From assembly GCA_963816775.1 (NCBI GenBank), contig CAWFLX010000040.1:1-64000 (forward strand): 64,000 nucleotides of DNA. The letters run 5' to 3'. A program made the position numbers and the translations under genes. How positions within the stretch are numbered: position 1 is the stretch's first letter; every line of letters starts with the position of its first letter. Origin of the DNA: JAFAXD01 sp963816775 (lineage in GTDB: Bacteria > Pseudomonadota > Alphaproteobacteria > Rhizobiales > Xanthobacteraceae). Shown here one piece after another: positions 39,605 to 49,211 of this stretch. The notes under the pieces were generated by a model. That model made no database searches. It saw only the letters and a program-made list of their open reading frames with translations, and had not been told where the DNA came from.

Positions 39605-40696
39605 GTGATCGGCTTGTTTGACCGTCTCGCCCGGCCGCTGTTGCGCGCGCTTGATCCGGAAGACGCTCATGCCTTGAGCCTGCATGCGCTCAAATATGCG
39701 CCGCTGATACGGACCGTGAGCAATGATCAGCGCCTTGGCGTTCGCGCCTTTGGGCTCAATTACCCCAATCCCATCGGTATCGCGGCCGGCTATGACAAGG
39801 GCGGCGACGTTCCGGATGCGCTGCTGCGGCTGGGTTTCGGGTTTGTCGAGGTCGGCACCATCACGCCTCGACCGCAGCCCGGCAATCCACGCCCGCGCCT
39901 GTTTCGGCTTGATGCCGATGAGGGCGTCATCAACCGCCTCGGTTTCAACAGCCCGGGCGCCGACGTGGTGCTCGCGCGACTGGCGGCGCGTAGTACGAGC
40001 GGCGGTATCGTGGGCATCAATGTCGGCGCCAACCGCGACACCGCGGACCGTGGCGCCGATTACGTGCGGCTGATCGAGATGTTTGCACCGGTCGCGAACT
40101 ATTTTGCGGTCAACGTCTCATCGCCCAACACGCCGGGCCTGCGCGATCTCCAGCAGGCGCGTGCGCTCGACGATTTGCTGGCGCGGGTAATAGCCGCCCG
40201 GGAGCGGGCTTCGCTCAAAGGAGGGGCGACCCCGGTACTGCTCAAGATCGCGCCCGATCTGACGTTGTCCGAACTCGATGACGTCGTGGCGGTGGCGCGG
40301 CGCCGGCGCGTTGACGGAATGATCGTCGGCAACACGACGATTTCCCGGCCTGCGAGCCTGCGCGATCCGAAGGCCAAAGAAGCGGGCGGGCTTTCCGGCA
40401 AGCCGGTGTTTCGGCTCGCAACCCGCATGCTGGCGGAGACGTTTGTGCGAGCCGAGACTGTGTTCCCGCTGATCGGGGTCGGTGGCATCGATTCCGGCGC
40501 TGCGGCAGTCGCGAAGCTGCGGGCCGGCGCCAGCCTGGTCCAGCTCTATTCCGGTCTGGTGTTCCGTGGGCTTGGGCTCATCAGCGAGATCAAGGCTGAA
40601 TTGCTGCGGGCGTTTGAAGCGAGCCGGGTTGCGAGCCTGTCCGACCTCGTCGGCGTCGATGCGCCGGCGATCACCGGTGAACAATGGCCGGGATGA
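39605..40696 (+). CDS. pyrD: Dihydroorotate dehydrogenase (quinone), class 2
   Basis: The fourth step of pyrimidine synthesis: oxidation of dihydroorotate to orotate with ubiquinone, at the inner membrane. The GTG start at 39,605 has GGAG 7 bases upstream and gives 363 residues beginning MIGLFDRLARPLLRALDPED, the amphipathic membrane helix of class 2 enzymes. FMN and substrate motifs: NPIGIAAGYDKGGDVPDALL, GFVEVGTITPRPQPGNPRPR, NVSSPNTPGLRDLQ (catalytic Ser) and FPLIGVGGIDSGAAAVAKLR. The longer open frame to 39,446 is not supported. Its stop abuts that of the convergent gene. Confidence 0.95.
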   Translation: MIGLFDRLARPLLRALDPEDAHALSLHALKYAPLIRTVSNDQRLGVRAFGLNYPNPIGIAAGYDKGGDVPDALLRLGFGFVEVGTITPRPQPGNPRPRLFRLDADEGVINRLGFNSPGADVVLARLAARSTSGGIVGINVGANRDTADRGADYVRLIEMFAPVANYFAVNVSSPNTPGLRDLQQARALDDLLARVIAARERASLKGGATPVLLKIAPDLTLSELDDVVAVARRRRVDGMIVGNTTISRPASLRDPKAKEAGGLSGKPVFRLATRMLAETFVRAETVFPLIGVGGIDSGAAAVAKLRAGASLVQLYSGLVFRGLGLISEIKAELLRAFEASRVASLSDLVGVDAPAITGEQWPG

Positions 40697-40984
40697 CTAT
40701 TCGGGCCTAGACGTCCGCCCGCTTGTGCTTTTTGCCAGTCGCATGATCAGCCAGATCGGGATCACCAGCACGGCACCGATCAGGAAATAGCGCCAGAGCC
40801 ACCAGATCGCGTCAAAACCCATATCCCAGATCTGACGCACGAGGTTCTGCAGGCTGCGCCAAAGATTGAGCGGATCGAGGCCGAGCGCTGACAGGATAAC
40901 GCCGACCAGGATCGACAGCAGGACGAGCCGCACGGCCACCGACAGTGGCGGCCCGCCAAAGAATTGCTTGATCTGTTCGGACAT
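40697..40984 (-). CDS. Small membrane protein (DUF6460-like)
   Basis: This 95-residue protein has two membrane segments (LSVAVRLVLLSILVGVILSA and FLIGAVLVIPIWLIMRLAKS) separated by an amphipathic helix with several Trp (RQIWDMGFDAIWWLWRYF). It resembles the DUF6460 family of rhizobial membrane proteins. The function is unknown. Its stop touches that of pyrD with no spacer. The small gap to the ligase gene (about 26 bases, but the ligase ends at 41,011) makes co-transcription possible. Confidence 0.75.
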   Translation of the reverse strand: MSEQIKQFFGGPPLSVAVRLVLLSILVGVILSALGLDPLNLWRSLQNLVRQIWDMGFDAIWWLWRYFLIGAVLVIPIWLIMRLAKSTSGRTSRPE

Positions 40985-41010
40985 GGTCTGCCCTCTCTAC
41001 CCGCGCAATT

Positions 41011-42702
41011 TCACGCGACAGTGTCATTGCCGGCCTTCGCGGGCAATGACCCACCCGTAAACCGCCCTTCCATTTTCTGCAAAATCGCCTCCAGCGTCTC
41101 GATCCGGTCGGCATCGCGCGGCGGCTTGTCCCAGCGCAGCCGGCTGATGCGCGGGAACCGCATGGCGAGGCCTGATTTGTGCCGGGTCGAGCGCTGCAGC
41201 CCCTCAAAGGCCACTTCGAATACGAGGCCCTGCTCGCGCTCATGCACGACCTCCCGCACCGGCCCGAATCTTTCGACGGTGTTGCGGCGCACGAAGCGAT
41301 CGATCTCGATCAGCTCTGCGTCGGTGAACCCGAAATAGGCCTTGCCGACCGGCACCAACTCGTCGCCGGTTTCTCCCGCGCTCCAGACCCCGAACGTGTA
41401 GTCGGAGTAGAACGAGGAACGCTTGCCATGCCCGCGCTGCGCATACATGAGCACCGCGTCGACCACGAATGGATCGCGCTTCCACTTCCACCACAGGCCC
41501 TTTGGGCGCCCTGGCAGGTAGGGCGCATCGCGACGCTTGATCATGACGCCTTCGACCGCGTCGGCATCAGCGCCCGCATCCACCGGATTGGCGCGCGCCC
41601 GCGCAAGCGCGTCCCAGTCCGCAAACGCGATCTGCGGCGAGACATCGATGCGCGCCTCGCCGAGCCGCGCCACAAGCGCCTCGAGTCGCGCGCGCCGTTC
41701 CGTCAGCGGCAGCTCGCGCAGGTCTTCCTCGCCTTCGATCAGAAGGTCGTAGGCGCGCAGATGCGCCGGAAATTCAGCGAGGAGCTTCGGCGTGACCGAT
41801 TTGCGGTTGAGCCGCTGCTGCAGAACGTTGAACGACTGAACGCGGCGCTCGCGCATGATCAACAGCTCGCCGTCGATCGCGCCATCGAACCGTAGCGCCT
41901 CGGCAAGGTCCGGAAAGCTCTCCGAAATGTCCTCGCCGGTGCGCGAATAGAGGCGGGTGATGCGGGTGCCGTTCGGTCGCGATGCGGCGACCGCCTGCAC
42001 CCGGATGCCATCCCATTTCCATTCGGCACAGTGCTCGGCCGGATCAAGTGCTGCGAAATCGGTTTCCTCGATCGCGTGCGACAGCATCACCGGTCGGAAC
42101 GGCACCGGATCCCCGGTCGCGGGCTTGCCGGCACGGCCTTCGAGCCAGGCGAACAGGTCGAGATAGGGCGGGGTCAGCCCGGGCCAGATCAATTCGATAT
42201 CATCAGCGTCCTTGTCGCCGAGTGCCGCCACCGCGGTCTTGGCGAGCCGCGCCGACACACCAATCCGAAGTGCTCCGGTGACGAGCTTGAGCAGCGTCCA
42301 GCGGCCAGTCTCGTCGAGTTGATCGAGCCAGCGGGCAAGCTGTGCGGGGAGTTGCGCTTTGCCAAGCGTCGCGAGGGTGGTGATGACGCTGGAAAGGGTA
42401 GGGGGCTCGATCCCTCCCCGCGCTTGCGGGGAGGGTGGCCACATCAACGCGACCGTCTCCGAGAGGTCGCCCACATAGTCGTAGGACAGTCCAAACAATA
42501 CCGGGTCAGTACGTTCGCCGATCAGGGTACGGATCAGACCTGGCTTGGCGTGTTGAAACGAAAGCGCCCCTGTCAGCGCCCCCAACGCGTAGCCGCGCTC
42601 GGGGTCGGGCGTGCCGCGGAAATAGTCCGTCATCAGCCGCAGCTTGCCGTTGCGGCTTGGCTCGTAGCCGAGCCGGTCGAGCAACGCGGCGAAACGGTTC
42701 AT
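41011..42702 (-). CDS. ATP-dependent DNA ligase, cisplatin-damage-response type
   Basis: This 563-residue ligase seals nicked DNA with ATP. It has an N-terminal helical domain, then the nucleotidyltransferase motif EWKWDGIRVQAV with the adenylated Lys at residue 229 and an oligonucleotide-binding domain. Conserved motifs RRVQSFNVLQQRLNR, EGVMIKRRDAPYLPGRPKGL and LWWKWKRDPF are in place. The family is defined by its link to Lhr helicase and exonuclease and reported to help survival of cisplatin damage. Its start overlaps the exonuclease stop by four bases, so they are co-transcribed. Confidence 0.93.
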   Translation of the reverse strand: MNRFAALLDRLGYEPSRNGKLRLMTDYFRGTPDPERGYALGALTGALSFQHAKPGLIRTLIGERTDPVLFGLSYDYVGDLSETVALMWPPSPQARGGIEPPTLSSVITTLATLGKAQLPAQLARWLDQLDETGRWTLLKLVTGALRIGVSARLAKTAVAALGDKDADDIELIWPGLTPPYLDLFAWLEGRAGKPATGDPVPFRPVMLSHAIEETDFAALDPAEHCAEWKWDGIRVQAVAASRPNGTRITRLYSRTGEDISESFPDLAEALRFDGAIDGELLIMRERRVQSFNVLQQRLNRKSVTPKLLAEFPAHLRAYDLLIEGEEDLRELPLTERRARLEALVARLGEARIDVSPQIAFADWDALARARANPVDAGADADAVEGVMIKRRDAPYLPGRPKGLWWKWKRDPFVVDAVLMYAQRGHGKRSSFYSDYTFGVWSAGETGDELVPVGKAYFGFTDAELIEIDRFVRRNTVERFGPVREVVHEREQGLVFEVAFEGLQRSTRHKSGLAMRFPRISRLRWDKPPRDADRIETLEAILQKMEGRFTGGSLPAKAGNDTVA

Positions 42703-43751
42703 GCAGTGGCCTCACTGGCGTTCCCGCCGTCGGCCTCGTCCTCGTCGCCATAACCGACGATGTGAAGCGGACGCGCGGCGAGGTTTTGCGTCCCGCACCA
42801 GTGCACCAGCGCTTCCTCGGCGCCGTGGGTGACCCAAATCTCGGAAGCACCAGTCGCCGCCACCGTGGCGGTGAGGCCGTTCCAATCGGCGTGGTCGGAG
42901 ATCACTAACGGCAATTCGACCCCGTGTTGGCGCGCGCGTGCGCGCACGCGCATCCAGCCCGACGCGAATGACGTGAGCGGATCGGGGAAGCGCCGCGTCC
43001 ACACATCTTTGAGAGCGGAAGGCGGACAGAGCGCGATAGCGCCGGCAAGGTCCGTCTTGGGCGTGCCGCGTACGTTGCGCAACTCCCCGAGATCGATCGC
43101 GTTTGCGTAGTATCTGGTGATCGCATCAAGGGCGCCGTGCAGATAGATCGGCTTGTCGTAGCCGGCCGCTCGGATGAGCGCGATCACGCGCTGCGCCTTG
43201 CCGAGCGAGTATGCGCCGACCAGATGGGCGCGTTCCGCAAAGAGCGCAACCGAACGCAAAAGCTTGTCGATTTCCGCGCCCGCATCGCCGTGTCGAAAGA
43301 CCGGTAGACCAAACGTTGCCTCGGTGATGAACACATCGCATCGCACGAGTTCGAACGGCGCACAGGTCGGATCGGCAACGTCCTTGTAGTCGCCGGACGC
43401 GACGATGGTGAGCCCGTCGGCAGCGACTGCGACCTGCGCTGAGCCGAGCACATGGCCAGCGGGGTGCAGGGTGACAGTGGTGCCGTCGAGGTGCAGCGTT
43501 TCGCCATAGCGAACCGCCTGCGCAGTCCCGGCGAAATCGTCGCCGTAACGCAACCGCATCAAATCGAGGGTTTCGCGCGTTGCTAGCACGGCGCCGTGGC
43601 CCGGCCGCGCGTGATCGGAATGGCCGTGCGTGATCACCGCCTTGTCGACCGCGCGTACCGGGTCGATGTAGAAATCGCCGCGCCGGCAATAAAGTCCGGC
43701 GGGCGTCGGAATCAGCAGGTCTTCCGGACGCATGCGTTCAAGATAGGTCAT
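42699..43751 (-). CDS. Ligase-associated DNA exonuclease (metallo-beta-lactamase/beta-CASP)
   Basis: The beta-CASP-type nuclease partner of the ligase. The metallo-beta-lactamase metal motif is VITHGHSDHARPGHG, with HPAGHVLGSAQVAV, ASGDYKDVADPTCAPFELVR, and a C-terminal VISDHADWNGLTATV and WVTHGAEEAL. It likely trims DNA or RNA ends during repair. Start is uncertain: 43,763, 43,751 (MTYLERM) or 43,733 (MRPEDLL); with the first, the start codon would overlap the divergent methyltransferase start. The last four bases overlap the ligase gene. Confidence 0.9.
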   Translation of the reverse strand: MTYLERMRPEDLLIPTPAGLYCRRGDFYIDPVRAVDKAVITHGHSDHARPGHGAVLATRETLDLMRLRYGDDFAGTAQAVRYGETLHLDGTTVTLHPAGHVLGSAQVAVAADGLTIVASGDYKDVADPTCAPFELVRCDVFITEATFGLPVFRHGDAGAEIDKLLRSVALFAERAHLVGAYSLGKAQRVIALIRAAGYDKPIYLHGALDAITRYYANAIDLGELRNVRGTPKTDLAGAIALCPPSALKDVWTRRFPDPLTSFASGWMRVRARARQHGVELPLVISDHADWNGLTATVAATGASEIWVTHGAEEALVHWCGTQNLAARPLHIVGYGDEDEADGGNASEATA

Positions 43752-43761
43752 ATCGACGGTC

Positions 43762-44700
43762 ATGGAAGCCCGCGGCAGCCAGCTGTTCCAATCCTCCGGC
43801 GATCTTCTGGTCGACCGGCGTTATGGCTTTGCAATCGAGCTTGCTGCGCGCGGGGATCGGGACGGCGCGATCGATGTGTTGCAGCAGGCCGTCGAACAGG
43901 CGCCGAACTTTGCATCCGCATGGTTTGCGCTTGGCGATCTGCGCGAGGCTTCGAGCGACCATTCGGGCGCGCGCGAGGCATTCCGGCGCGCGCACGCCGC
44001 GGACCCCGACGATCGCCACGGCGCTGGCCTGCGCCTCGCCCGGCTCGACGCGCGGGTGCCAGACGCGATGCCGCTCGTCTATGTGCGTGCGCTGTTTGAT
44101 CAGTATGCGCCGCGCTTCGATGCTGCGTTGGAGGGGCTCTCTTACCGCGCGCCCGCGTTGCTGCTTGCGGCGATCACGGACCATTGCGCCCGGCGCGGGC
44201 GGCGATTGCGGTTCGGCACGGTGCTTGATCTCGGCTGCGGCACCGGGCTTGCGGGCGCCGCGATCCGGCCGGTCTGCGACTGGCTGGTCGGCGTCGATCT
44301 GTCACCGGCGATGATCGCGAAGGCGCGCCAGAAAGGTCTGTACGATCGTCTCGAGACGGCGGAGATCGGCGCGTTCATGGCCGCCGAGCTAGACGCAGCG
44401 CCGCGCTATCACCTCATCCTCGCGATGGATGTTCTGCCGTATGTGGGCGATCTCGCACCGATCATGACGCAGGCTGCCTCGCTGCTCTATGCGGGTGCAT
44501 TGTTCGGCTTCACGGTCGAAACGCACGCTGGCGAGGGCATCGCACTCGGCGAGAAGCTGCGCTACGCCCACAGCGAAGCCAATGTCCGCGAAGCGGTCGT
44601 GGCGGCCGGGCTCGTCCTCCACGCTCTTGAGCACGCCTCGACCCGCGATGAGGGCAGGGCCCCGGTTCCGAGCCTCGTCGCGATCGCAGGCCGCGTGTAA
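43762..44700 (+). CDS. TPR-containing SAM-dependent methyltransferase
   Basis: This 312-residue protein has an N-terminal TPR-like helical part (YGFAIELAARGDRDGAIDVL ... FASAWFALGDLREASSDHSG) and a class I methyltransferase domain with the SAM-binding GTVLDLGCGTGLAGAAIRPV, GVDLSPAMIAKARQKGLYDR and HLILAMDVLPYVGDL. The target is unknown. It reads away from the nuclease/ligase pair and is followed 40 bases later by the helicase, so it belongs to the repair cluster by position, although it is not among the commonly named members. Confidence 0.85.
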   Translation: MEARGSQLFQSSGDLLVDRRYGFAIELAARGDRDGAIDVLQQAVEQAPNFASAWFALGDLREASSDHSGAREAFRRAHAADPDDRHGAGLRLARLDARVPDAMPLVYVRALFDQYAPRFDAALEGLSYRAPALLLAAITDHCARRGRRLRFGTVLDLGCGTGLAGAAIRPVCDWLVGVDLSPAMIAKARQKGLYDRLETAEIGAFMAAELDAAPRYHLILAMDVLPYVGDLAPIMTQAASLLYAGALFGFTVETHAGEGIALGEKLRYAHSEANVREAVVAAGLVLHALEHASTRDEGRAPVPSLVAIAGRV

Positions 44701-44740
44701 GCCCCTCGACCCGCTGCCGGCCCGGGGTTACGTCTGCGGC

Positions 44741-47308
44741 ATGTCGATCCGCACGCGCGCCGTCGCGGCGCCGGAGTTGCCGGAGGTATTCACCCGCTGG
44801 TTCCAGTCACGCGGCTGGACCCCGCGCGACCACCAGCTGGAATTGCTCGCCAAGGCACAGGCCGGGCGCTCGAGCCTGCTCATTGCACCGACAGGCGGTG
44901 GCAAGACGCTCGCCGGATTTCTCCCCACCTTGGTCGAACTGAGCCAGGGCACATCGCCTACCCGCAAAGCCGGCCGGGCGCCTGTATCTACCGGCCGCGG
45001 CGTGCGCCGCGCCGGCGGTCTGCACACGCTCTACATCTCGCCGCTGAAAGCGCTCGCGGTCGACATCGCGCGCAACCTTGAAACGCCCGTGGCCGAGATG
45101 GGCCTCCCGATCCGGATCGAGACCCGCACGGGCGACACCCCCGCCTCCAAGCGCCAGCGCCAGCGGCGCGATCCGCCCGACATCCTGCTCACTACGCCGG
45201 AACAGCTTGCGCTTCTGCTCGCCTCCGCGGATGCGCCATACATTTTCGGATCCTTGCGCCGCGTGGTGCTCGACGAGTTGCACTCGCTGGTTCTGTCGAA
45301 GCGCGGCGACCTGCTCGCACTCGGGCTTGCGCGGCTATTTCGCATGGCGCCCGAGATGACGAGCATCGGGCTCTCCGCTACCGTCGCCGAGCCGGCCGAG
45401 CTTTGCCGTTATTTGGTGGCGCAGCCTGCCGAAGCCGTCGCTGAGGCCGACCTGATCGTGGCGCAAGGCGGTGCCGCGCCAGTCGTCACGATGCTCGATG
45501 CCGACGCGGAACTGCCGTGGGCCGGGCACTCGGCCCGCCACGCGTTCCAGGACATCTACGATCTGATCAAGCGCCACACCACGACGCTGGTGTTCGTCAA
45601 CACGCGCATGCAGGCCGAGATGATCTTTCAGGCGCTGTGGCGGATCAACGACGACGGCCTCGCGATTGCACTCCACCACGGTTCGCTCGACGTTTCCCAG
45701 CGCCGCAAGGTTGAAGGCGCGATGGCGGCGGGGCGACTGCGCGCGGTCGTCTGCACCTCCTCGCTCGATCTCGGGGTCGACTGGGGCGACATCGATCTCG
45801 TGGTCAACGTCGGCGCACCCAAGGGGTCGAGCCGACTCCTGCAGCGTATCGGCCGCGCCAACCACCGCATGGACGAAGCCTCGCGCGGGGTGCTGGTGCC
45901 GGCAAATCGGTTCGAGGTTCTGGAATGCACGGCGGCGATCGAGGCGGTTGCCGAAAATGCCCAGGATACCCCGCCGCTGCGCACCGGCGCGCTCGACGTC
46001 CTGGCGCAGCACGTGCTCGGCTGCGCCTGCGGGGCGCCGTTTCTGGCCGACGAACTCTATGCCGAGGTGCGCCAGGCGGCGCCATACGCACATCTTGCGC
46101 GCAACGATTTCGACGACGTGGTCGATTTCGTCGCGACCGGCGGTTACGCCCTGAAGGTCTACGAGCGTTTTGCCAAGATCAAACAAACCAAGGACGGTCA
46201 TTGGCGTATCGCGCATCCGCGCATCGCGCAGCGTTATCGCATGAACGTCGGCACCATCGTGGAAGCCGACATGCTCAAGGTCCGGCTGGTGCGGGCGCGT
46301 GAATCGCGGCACGGCTATTCGGGGCCGATCGCACGCGGCGGCAAGCTCTTGGGCCAGGTCGAGGAATATTTCATCGAGACCATGACACAGGGCGACACCT
46401 TCGTGTTCTCGGGCGAGATCCTGCGTTACGAGGCGCTGGTCGAGGACGAAGTCTATGTCTCACGCGCGACCGGCGAAGACCCGAAGATTCCGTCCTATGA
46501 GGGCGGCAAGTTTCCGCTTTCGACCTATCTGGCCGAGCGTGTGCGCCGCTTGCTTGCCGACCCGACTCATTGGCGCGCGTTGCCCGATCAGGTGCGCGAG
46601 TGGCTCGATATCCAGCAGTGGCGCTCGCTCGTGCCGAGCGCGCGCGACCTTCTGGTCGAGACCTTTCCGCGCGCCGACAAGAACTTCATGGTCTGCTACC
46701 CGTTCGAGGGCCGGCTCGCGCATCAGACCCTGGGCATGCTGCTCACCCGCCGGCTCGAGCGCGCGCGCATGCGCCCGCTCGGCTTCGTCGCCAACGAATA
46801 TGCGCTGGCGGTGTGGGGACTGGGCGATCCGGCGCGCGCGATCGACCGCGGGGAACTTTCGCTCGCCGCCTTGTTCGATGAGGATATGCTGGGTGACGAG
46901 CTTGAGGCTTGGCTCGCCGAGTCTGCACTGATGAAGCGCACGTTCCGCAACTGCGCGATCATTGCGGGCCTGATCGAGCGCCGCTTTCCGGGCGAGGAGA
47001 AATCGCGCCGCCAGATGACGATCTCGACCGACCTCGTCTATGACGTGCTGCGCCGCCACCAGGGCGACCACGTGCTCCTGCGCGCCGCGCGGGCCGATGC
47101 CGCGACCGGCGCGCTGGACGTGCGCCGGCTCGGGGCGATGCTCTCGCGCATCAAGGGCCGAATCGTCCATAAAGCGCTCGACCGGGTTTCGCCGCTGGCG
47201 GTGCCGGTGCTGCTCGAGATCGGCGCCGAGCCGGTCGCGGGCGAAGCATCCGAAGCGCTCTTGGCCGAAGCGGAAGCCGATCTGGTGCGGGAGGCGATGG
47301 GTAAATGA
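44741..47308 (+). CDS. Ligase-associated DEXH-box DNA helicase (Lhr-type)
   Basis: This 855-residue superfamily 2 helicase moves along single-stranded DNA with ATP. Motifs in order: Q-like PRDHQLELLAKAQ, Walker A APTGGGKTLAG, TSPLKALAVD-like YISPLKALAVDIARN, DExH VVLDELHSLVL, SATVAEPAELC, TLVFVNTRMQAE and LLQRIGRANHRMDEASRG. The C-terminal half holds the Lhr-specific winged helix and beta domains. The ATG at 44,741 starts a conserved region; the frame to 44,489 overlaps the methyltransferase. Its stop overlaps the next start (ATGA). Confidence 0.93.
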   Translation: MSIRTRAVAAPELPEVFTRWFQSRGWTPRDHQLELLAKAQAGRSSLLIAPTGGGKTLAGFLPTLVELSQGTSPTRKAGRAPVSTGRGVRRAGGLHTLYISPLKALAVDIARNLETPVAEMGLPIRIETRTGDTPASKRQRQRRDPPDILLTTPEQLALLLASADAPYIFGSLRRVVLDELHSLVLSKRGDLLALGLARLFRMAPEMTSIGLSATVAEPAELCRYLVAQPAEAVAEADLIVAQGGAAPVVTMLDADAELPWAGHSARHAFQDIYDLIKRHTTTLVFVNTRMQAEMIFQALWRINDDGLAIALHHGSLDVSQRRKVEGAMAAGRLRAVVCTSSLDLGVDWGDIDLVVNVGAPKGSSRLLQRIGRANHRMDEASRGVLVPANRFEVLECTAAIEAVAENAQDTPPLRTGALDVLAQHVLGCACGAPFLADELYAEVRQAAPYAHLARNDFDDVVDFVATGGYALKVYERFAKIKQTKDGHWRIAHPRIAQRYRMNVGTIVEADMLKVRLVRARESRHGYSGPIARGGKLLGQVEEYFIETMTQGDTFVFSGEILRYEALVEDEVYVSRATGEDPKIPSYEGGKFPLSTYLAERVRRLLADPTHWRALPDQVREWLDIQQWRSLVPSARDLLVETFPRADKNFMVCYPFEGRLAHQTLGMLLTRRLERARMRPLGFVANEYALAVWGLGDPARAIDRGELSLAALFDEDMLGDELEAWLAESALMKRTFRNCAIIAGLIERRFPGEEKSRRQMTISTDLVYDVLRRHQGDHVLLRAARADAATGALDVRRLGAMLSRIKGRIVHKALDRVSPLAVPVLLEIGAEPVAGEASEALLAEAEADLVREAMGK

Positions 47309-48060
47309 TGCGCGCTCTGGTGATGCAACCCGGCGGGCACTCTCACTCTCCGCAAGGGGCAGAGGAGTCCGGCTCCCCGCGCGGAGTGGCCGTCAACACC
47401 ATCACCGTCGCCGACGTCACGTTCGCCGCCGATCCGGCCGGCGCGCTCTACTGGCCCGAGCAACAACTTCTCTGCGTCGCCGACCTGCACCTCGAAAAAG
47501 GGTCGAGCTTCGCGCGCCGTGGCATGCTCCTCCCGCCCTACGACACCGGCGCCACCCTGCACGCTCTCGACGCGTTGATCACGCGCTACGCGCCGCGCCG
47601 GGTTGTGGCGTTGGGCGACAGCTTTCATGACGGTGGCGGGCCGGTCCGCATGGCGGGCCGCGATCGCGATGTCCTGGCAGCGCTTCAACGCGGGCGCGAC
47701 TGGATCTGGATCGCGGGCAACCACGACCCGGACCCGGCGCCTGTTGTCGGCGGCACGTTTGCGCAGGCGCTCGCGCTCGGCGCCATCGTGTTTCGCCACG
47801 AGCCGACCGGTGACGCGGGCGAAATCGCCGGCCATCTGCATCCGTCCGCGCGGATCGCCTGGCGCGGTCATGCAATCGTACGCCGTTGTTTTGCTGCTGA
47901 TGCCGAGCGCGTCGTGATGCCAGCGTTCGGGGCCTACACGGGCGGTCTCAGCATTCTCGACCTCGCGTTCGCCAGGGTGTTCGCTGCCCGTGCTTTCACC
48001 GCGCACCTGCTCGGCGGCCGACGGCTCTACGCATTCCCTGCCGCACATTGCGCGGGCTGA
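47305..48060 (+). CDS. pdeM: Ligase-associated metallophosphoesterase PdeM
   Basis: The calcineurin-like phosphoesterase member of the repair cluster. Metal motifs are LLCVADLHLEKGSSFARR, VALGDSFHDGGGP, WIWIAGNHDPDP and GHLHPSARI, followed by RCFAADAERVVMPAFGAYTG. It probably acts as a nuclease or phosphodiesterase on DNA ends. The first 28 residues are poorly conserved, so the true start may be internal (for example NTITVADVTF). It overlaps the helicase gene by four bases. Confidence 0.92.
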   Translation: MMRALVMQPGGHSHSPQGAEESGSPRGVAVNTITVADVTFAADPAGALYWPEQQLLCVADLHLEKGSSFARRGMLLPPYDTGATLHALDALITRYAPRRVVALGDSFHDGGGPVRMAGRDRDVLAALQRGRDWIWIAGNHDPDPAPVVGGTFAQALALGAIVFRHEPTGDAGEIAGHLHPSARIAWRGHAIVRRCFAADAERVVMPAFGAYTGGLSILDLAFARVFAARAFTAHLLGGRRLYAFPAAHCAG

Positions 48061-48410
48061 TTTGCCGGGCCGCGCCCCGTCGCCTCAGCGCGGGTGACTA
48101 GCCGCGGATGTTCCCTCCATAATTGTAGCGATCTGATTTTATTGACGAAAAGTCGGCCGGCCGGCCAACCTTTCCATTTGTTAATGAAACAGCCATGCTG
48201 CGGAAAGGTACGCCGCCGAACCATGCGGGCTATGGGGAATCGCGACGCAAGTGCGATGGGGCTTGCCGAGTCGGTAGCCAGGTGCTGCGAAGCATGGCTT
48301 TGGCAGCACGTTCCAGTCTCCTCACTGAGAAGGTTCTGGATGCCGACGGAGGGCTGCCGCGCCATGCTTGATGAGAATCTTGGTGGCGGCGTTTCAATGC
48401 GGGTCGTCGC
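48061..48410. other. Intergenic region upstream of the Crp/Fnr gene
   Basis: About 350 bases without a supported gene. An AT-richer stretch (48,118-48,190, with TGATTTTATTGACG) is a reasonable place for a promoter of the regulator gene at 48,411. Short frames here look like noise. Confidence 0.4.
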
Positions 48411-49175
48411 ATGCTGATGGAAAATCGACCGGATCAGTTACTCATCAGGAATGAGATGTTGGCGAGCATGCCCGCCGACGTTTTCGCCCGTCTGCAGTCG
48501 CACCTGCAACGCATCGAGATCAAGCGCCGCGCGATCGTTCAAGAGCGGCATTGGCCGGTGGAGCACGTGTATTTCATCGAGCGCGGCATTGCATCGATCT
48601 TTGCCTGGACGACACAGGATGGACCGGTGCAGGTCGCGCTGGTCGGCCGCTTCGGGCTGGTCGGGGTATCGGCCGTCCTCGGGGTCAAGCGCTCACCGCA
48701 CCGCTGCTTGATGCAGACGGACGGCGAAGCGCTGCGTATCCCGGCGCGCGAGCTTGTCGCGGTCATGAACGCGAGCGAAACGGTCCGCCACCAGCTGCTG
48801 AACTACGTGCATTTTCTCCTGATCCAGAACTCGCAATTTGCACTCTGCAATGCGCGACACGAGCTTCAGGAACGTCTGTCGCGGTGGTTGTTGCTCACGC
48901 ACGATCGTCTCGACGGCGACGTCATCCCGGTCACTCATGATGTCCTTTCGATGATGCTGGGCGTTCGGCGCGCCGGGATAACGGAGGCGCTGGCAGCGCT
49001 CGAAGCGGCCGGCGCGGTTCGTCGCACGCGCGGCGCAATCGAGATTGCCGATCGATCGGTGCTCGAGCAACATGCCTGCGAGTGCTACCGCATCATCTCC
49101 ACCGAGCGCTCACGAAGCACGCGGTCTGAGCGGTCGTCTGGTTGCGCGCACACAAACGGCGCGGCGATCCTCTAG
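48411..49175 (+). CDS. Crp/Fnr-family transcriptional regulator
   Basis: This 254-residue protein has an N-terminal cyclic-nucleotide-binding-like beta-roll (about 20-130: RRAIVQERHWPVEHVYFIER, GFGLVGVSAVLG region) and a C-terminal winged helix (VTHDVLSMMLGVRRAGITEA, LAALEAAGAVRRTRGAIEIA). No Fe-S Cys cluster of FNR type is apparent. The pattern VEHVYFIERGIASI and LQERLSRWLLLTHDRL is typical of a rhizobial Crp/Fnr branch of unknown effector. The last 30 residues are Ser/Arg-rich and poorly conserved. No target can be named. Confidence 0.88.
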   Translation: MLMENRPDQLLIRNEMLASMPADVFARLQSHLQRIEIKRRAIVQERHWPVEHVYFIERGIASIFAWTTQDGPVQVALVGRFGLVGVSAVLGVKRSPHRCLMQTDGEALRIPARELVAVMNASETVRHQLLNYVHFLLIQNSQFALCNARHELQERLSRWLLLTHDRLDGDVIPVTHDVLSMMLGVRRAGITEALAALEAAGAVRRTRGAIEIADRSVLEQHACECYRIISTERSRSTRSERSSGCAHTNGAAIL

Positions 49176-49211
49176 AGTGGCGCGTGGGACGCTGCTCAGC
49201 CGTCCTTGCAA

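Noticed and set aside
42031..42753. 240-codon plus-strand frame opposite the DNA ligase
   Set aside because: Shadow of the ligase gene; no domain or start signal.
45335..46312. 325-codon minus-strand frame inside the helicase
   Set aside because: Antisense shadow in a GC-rich gene.
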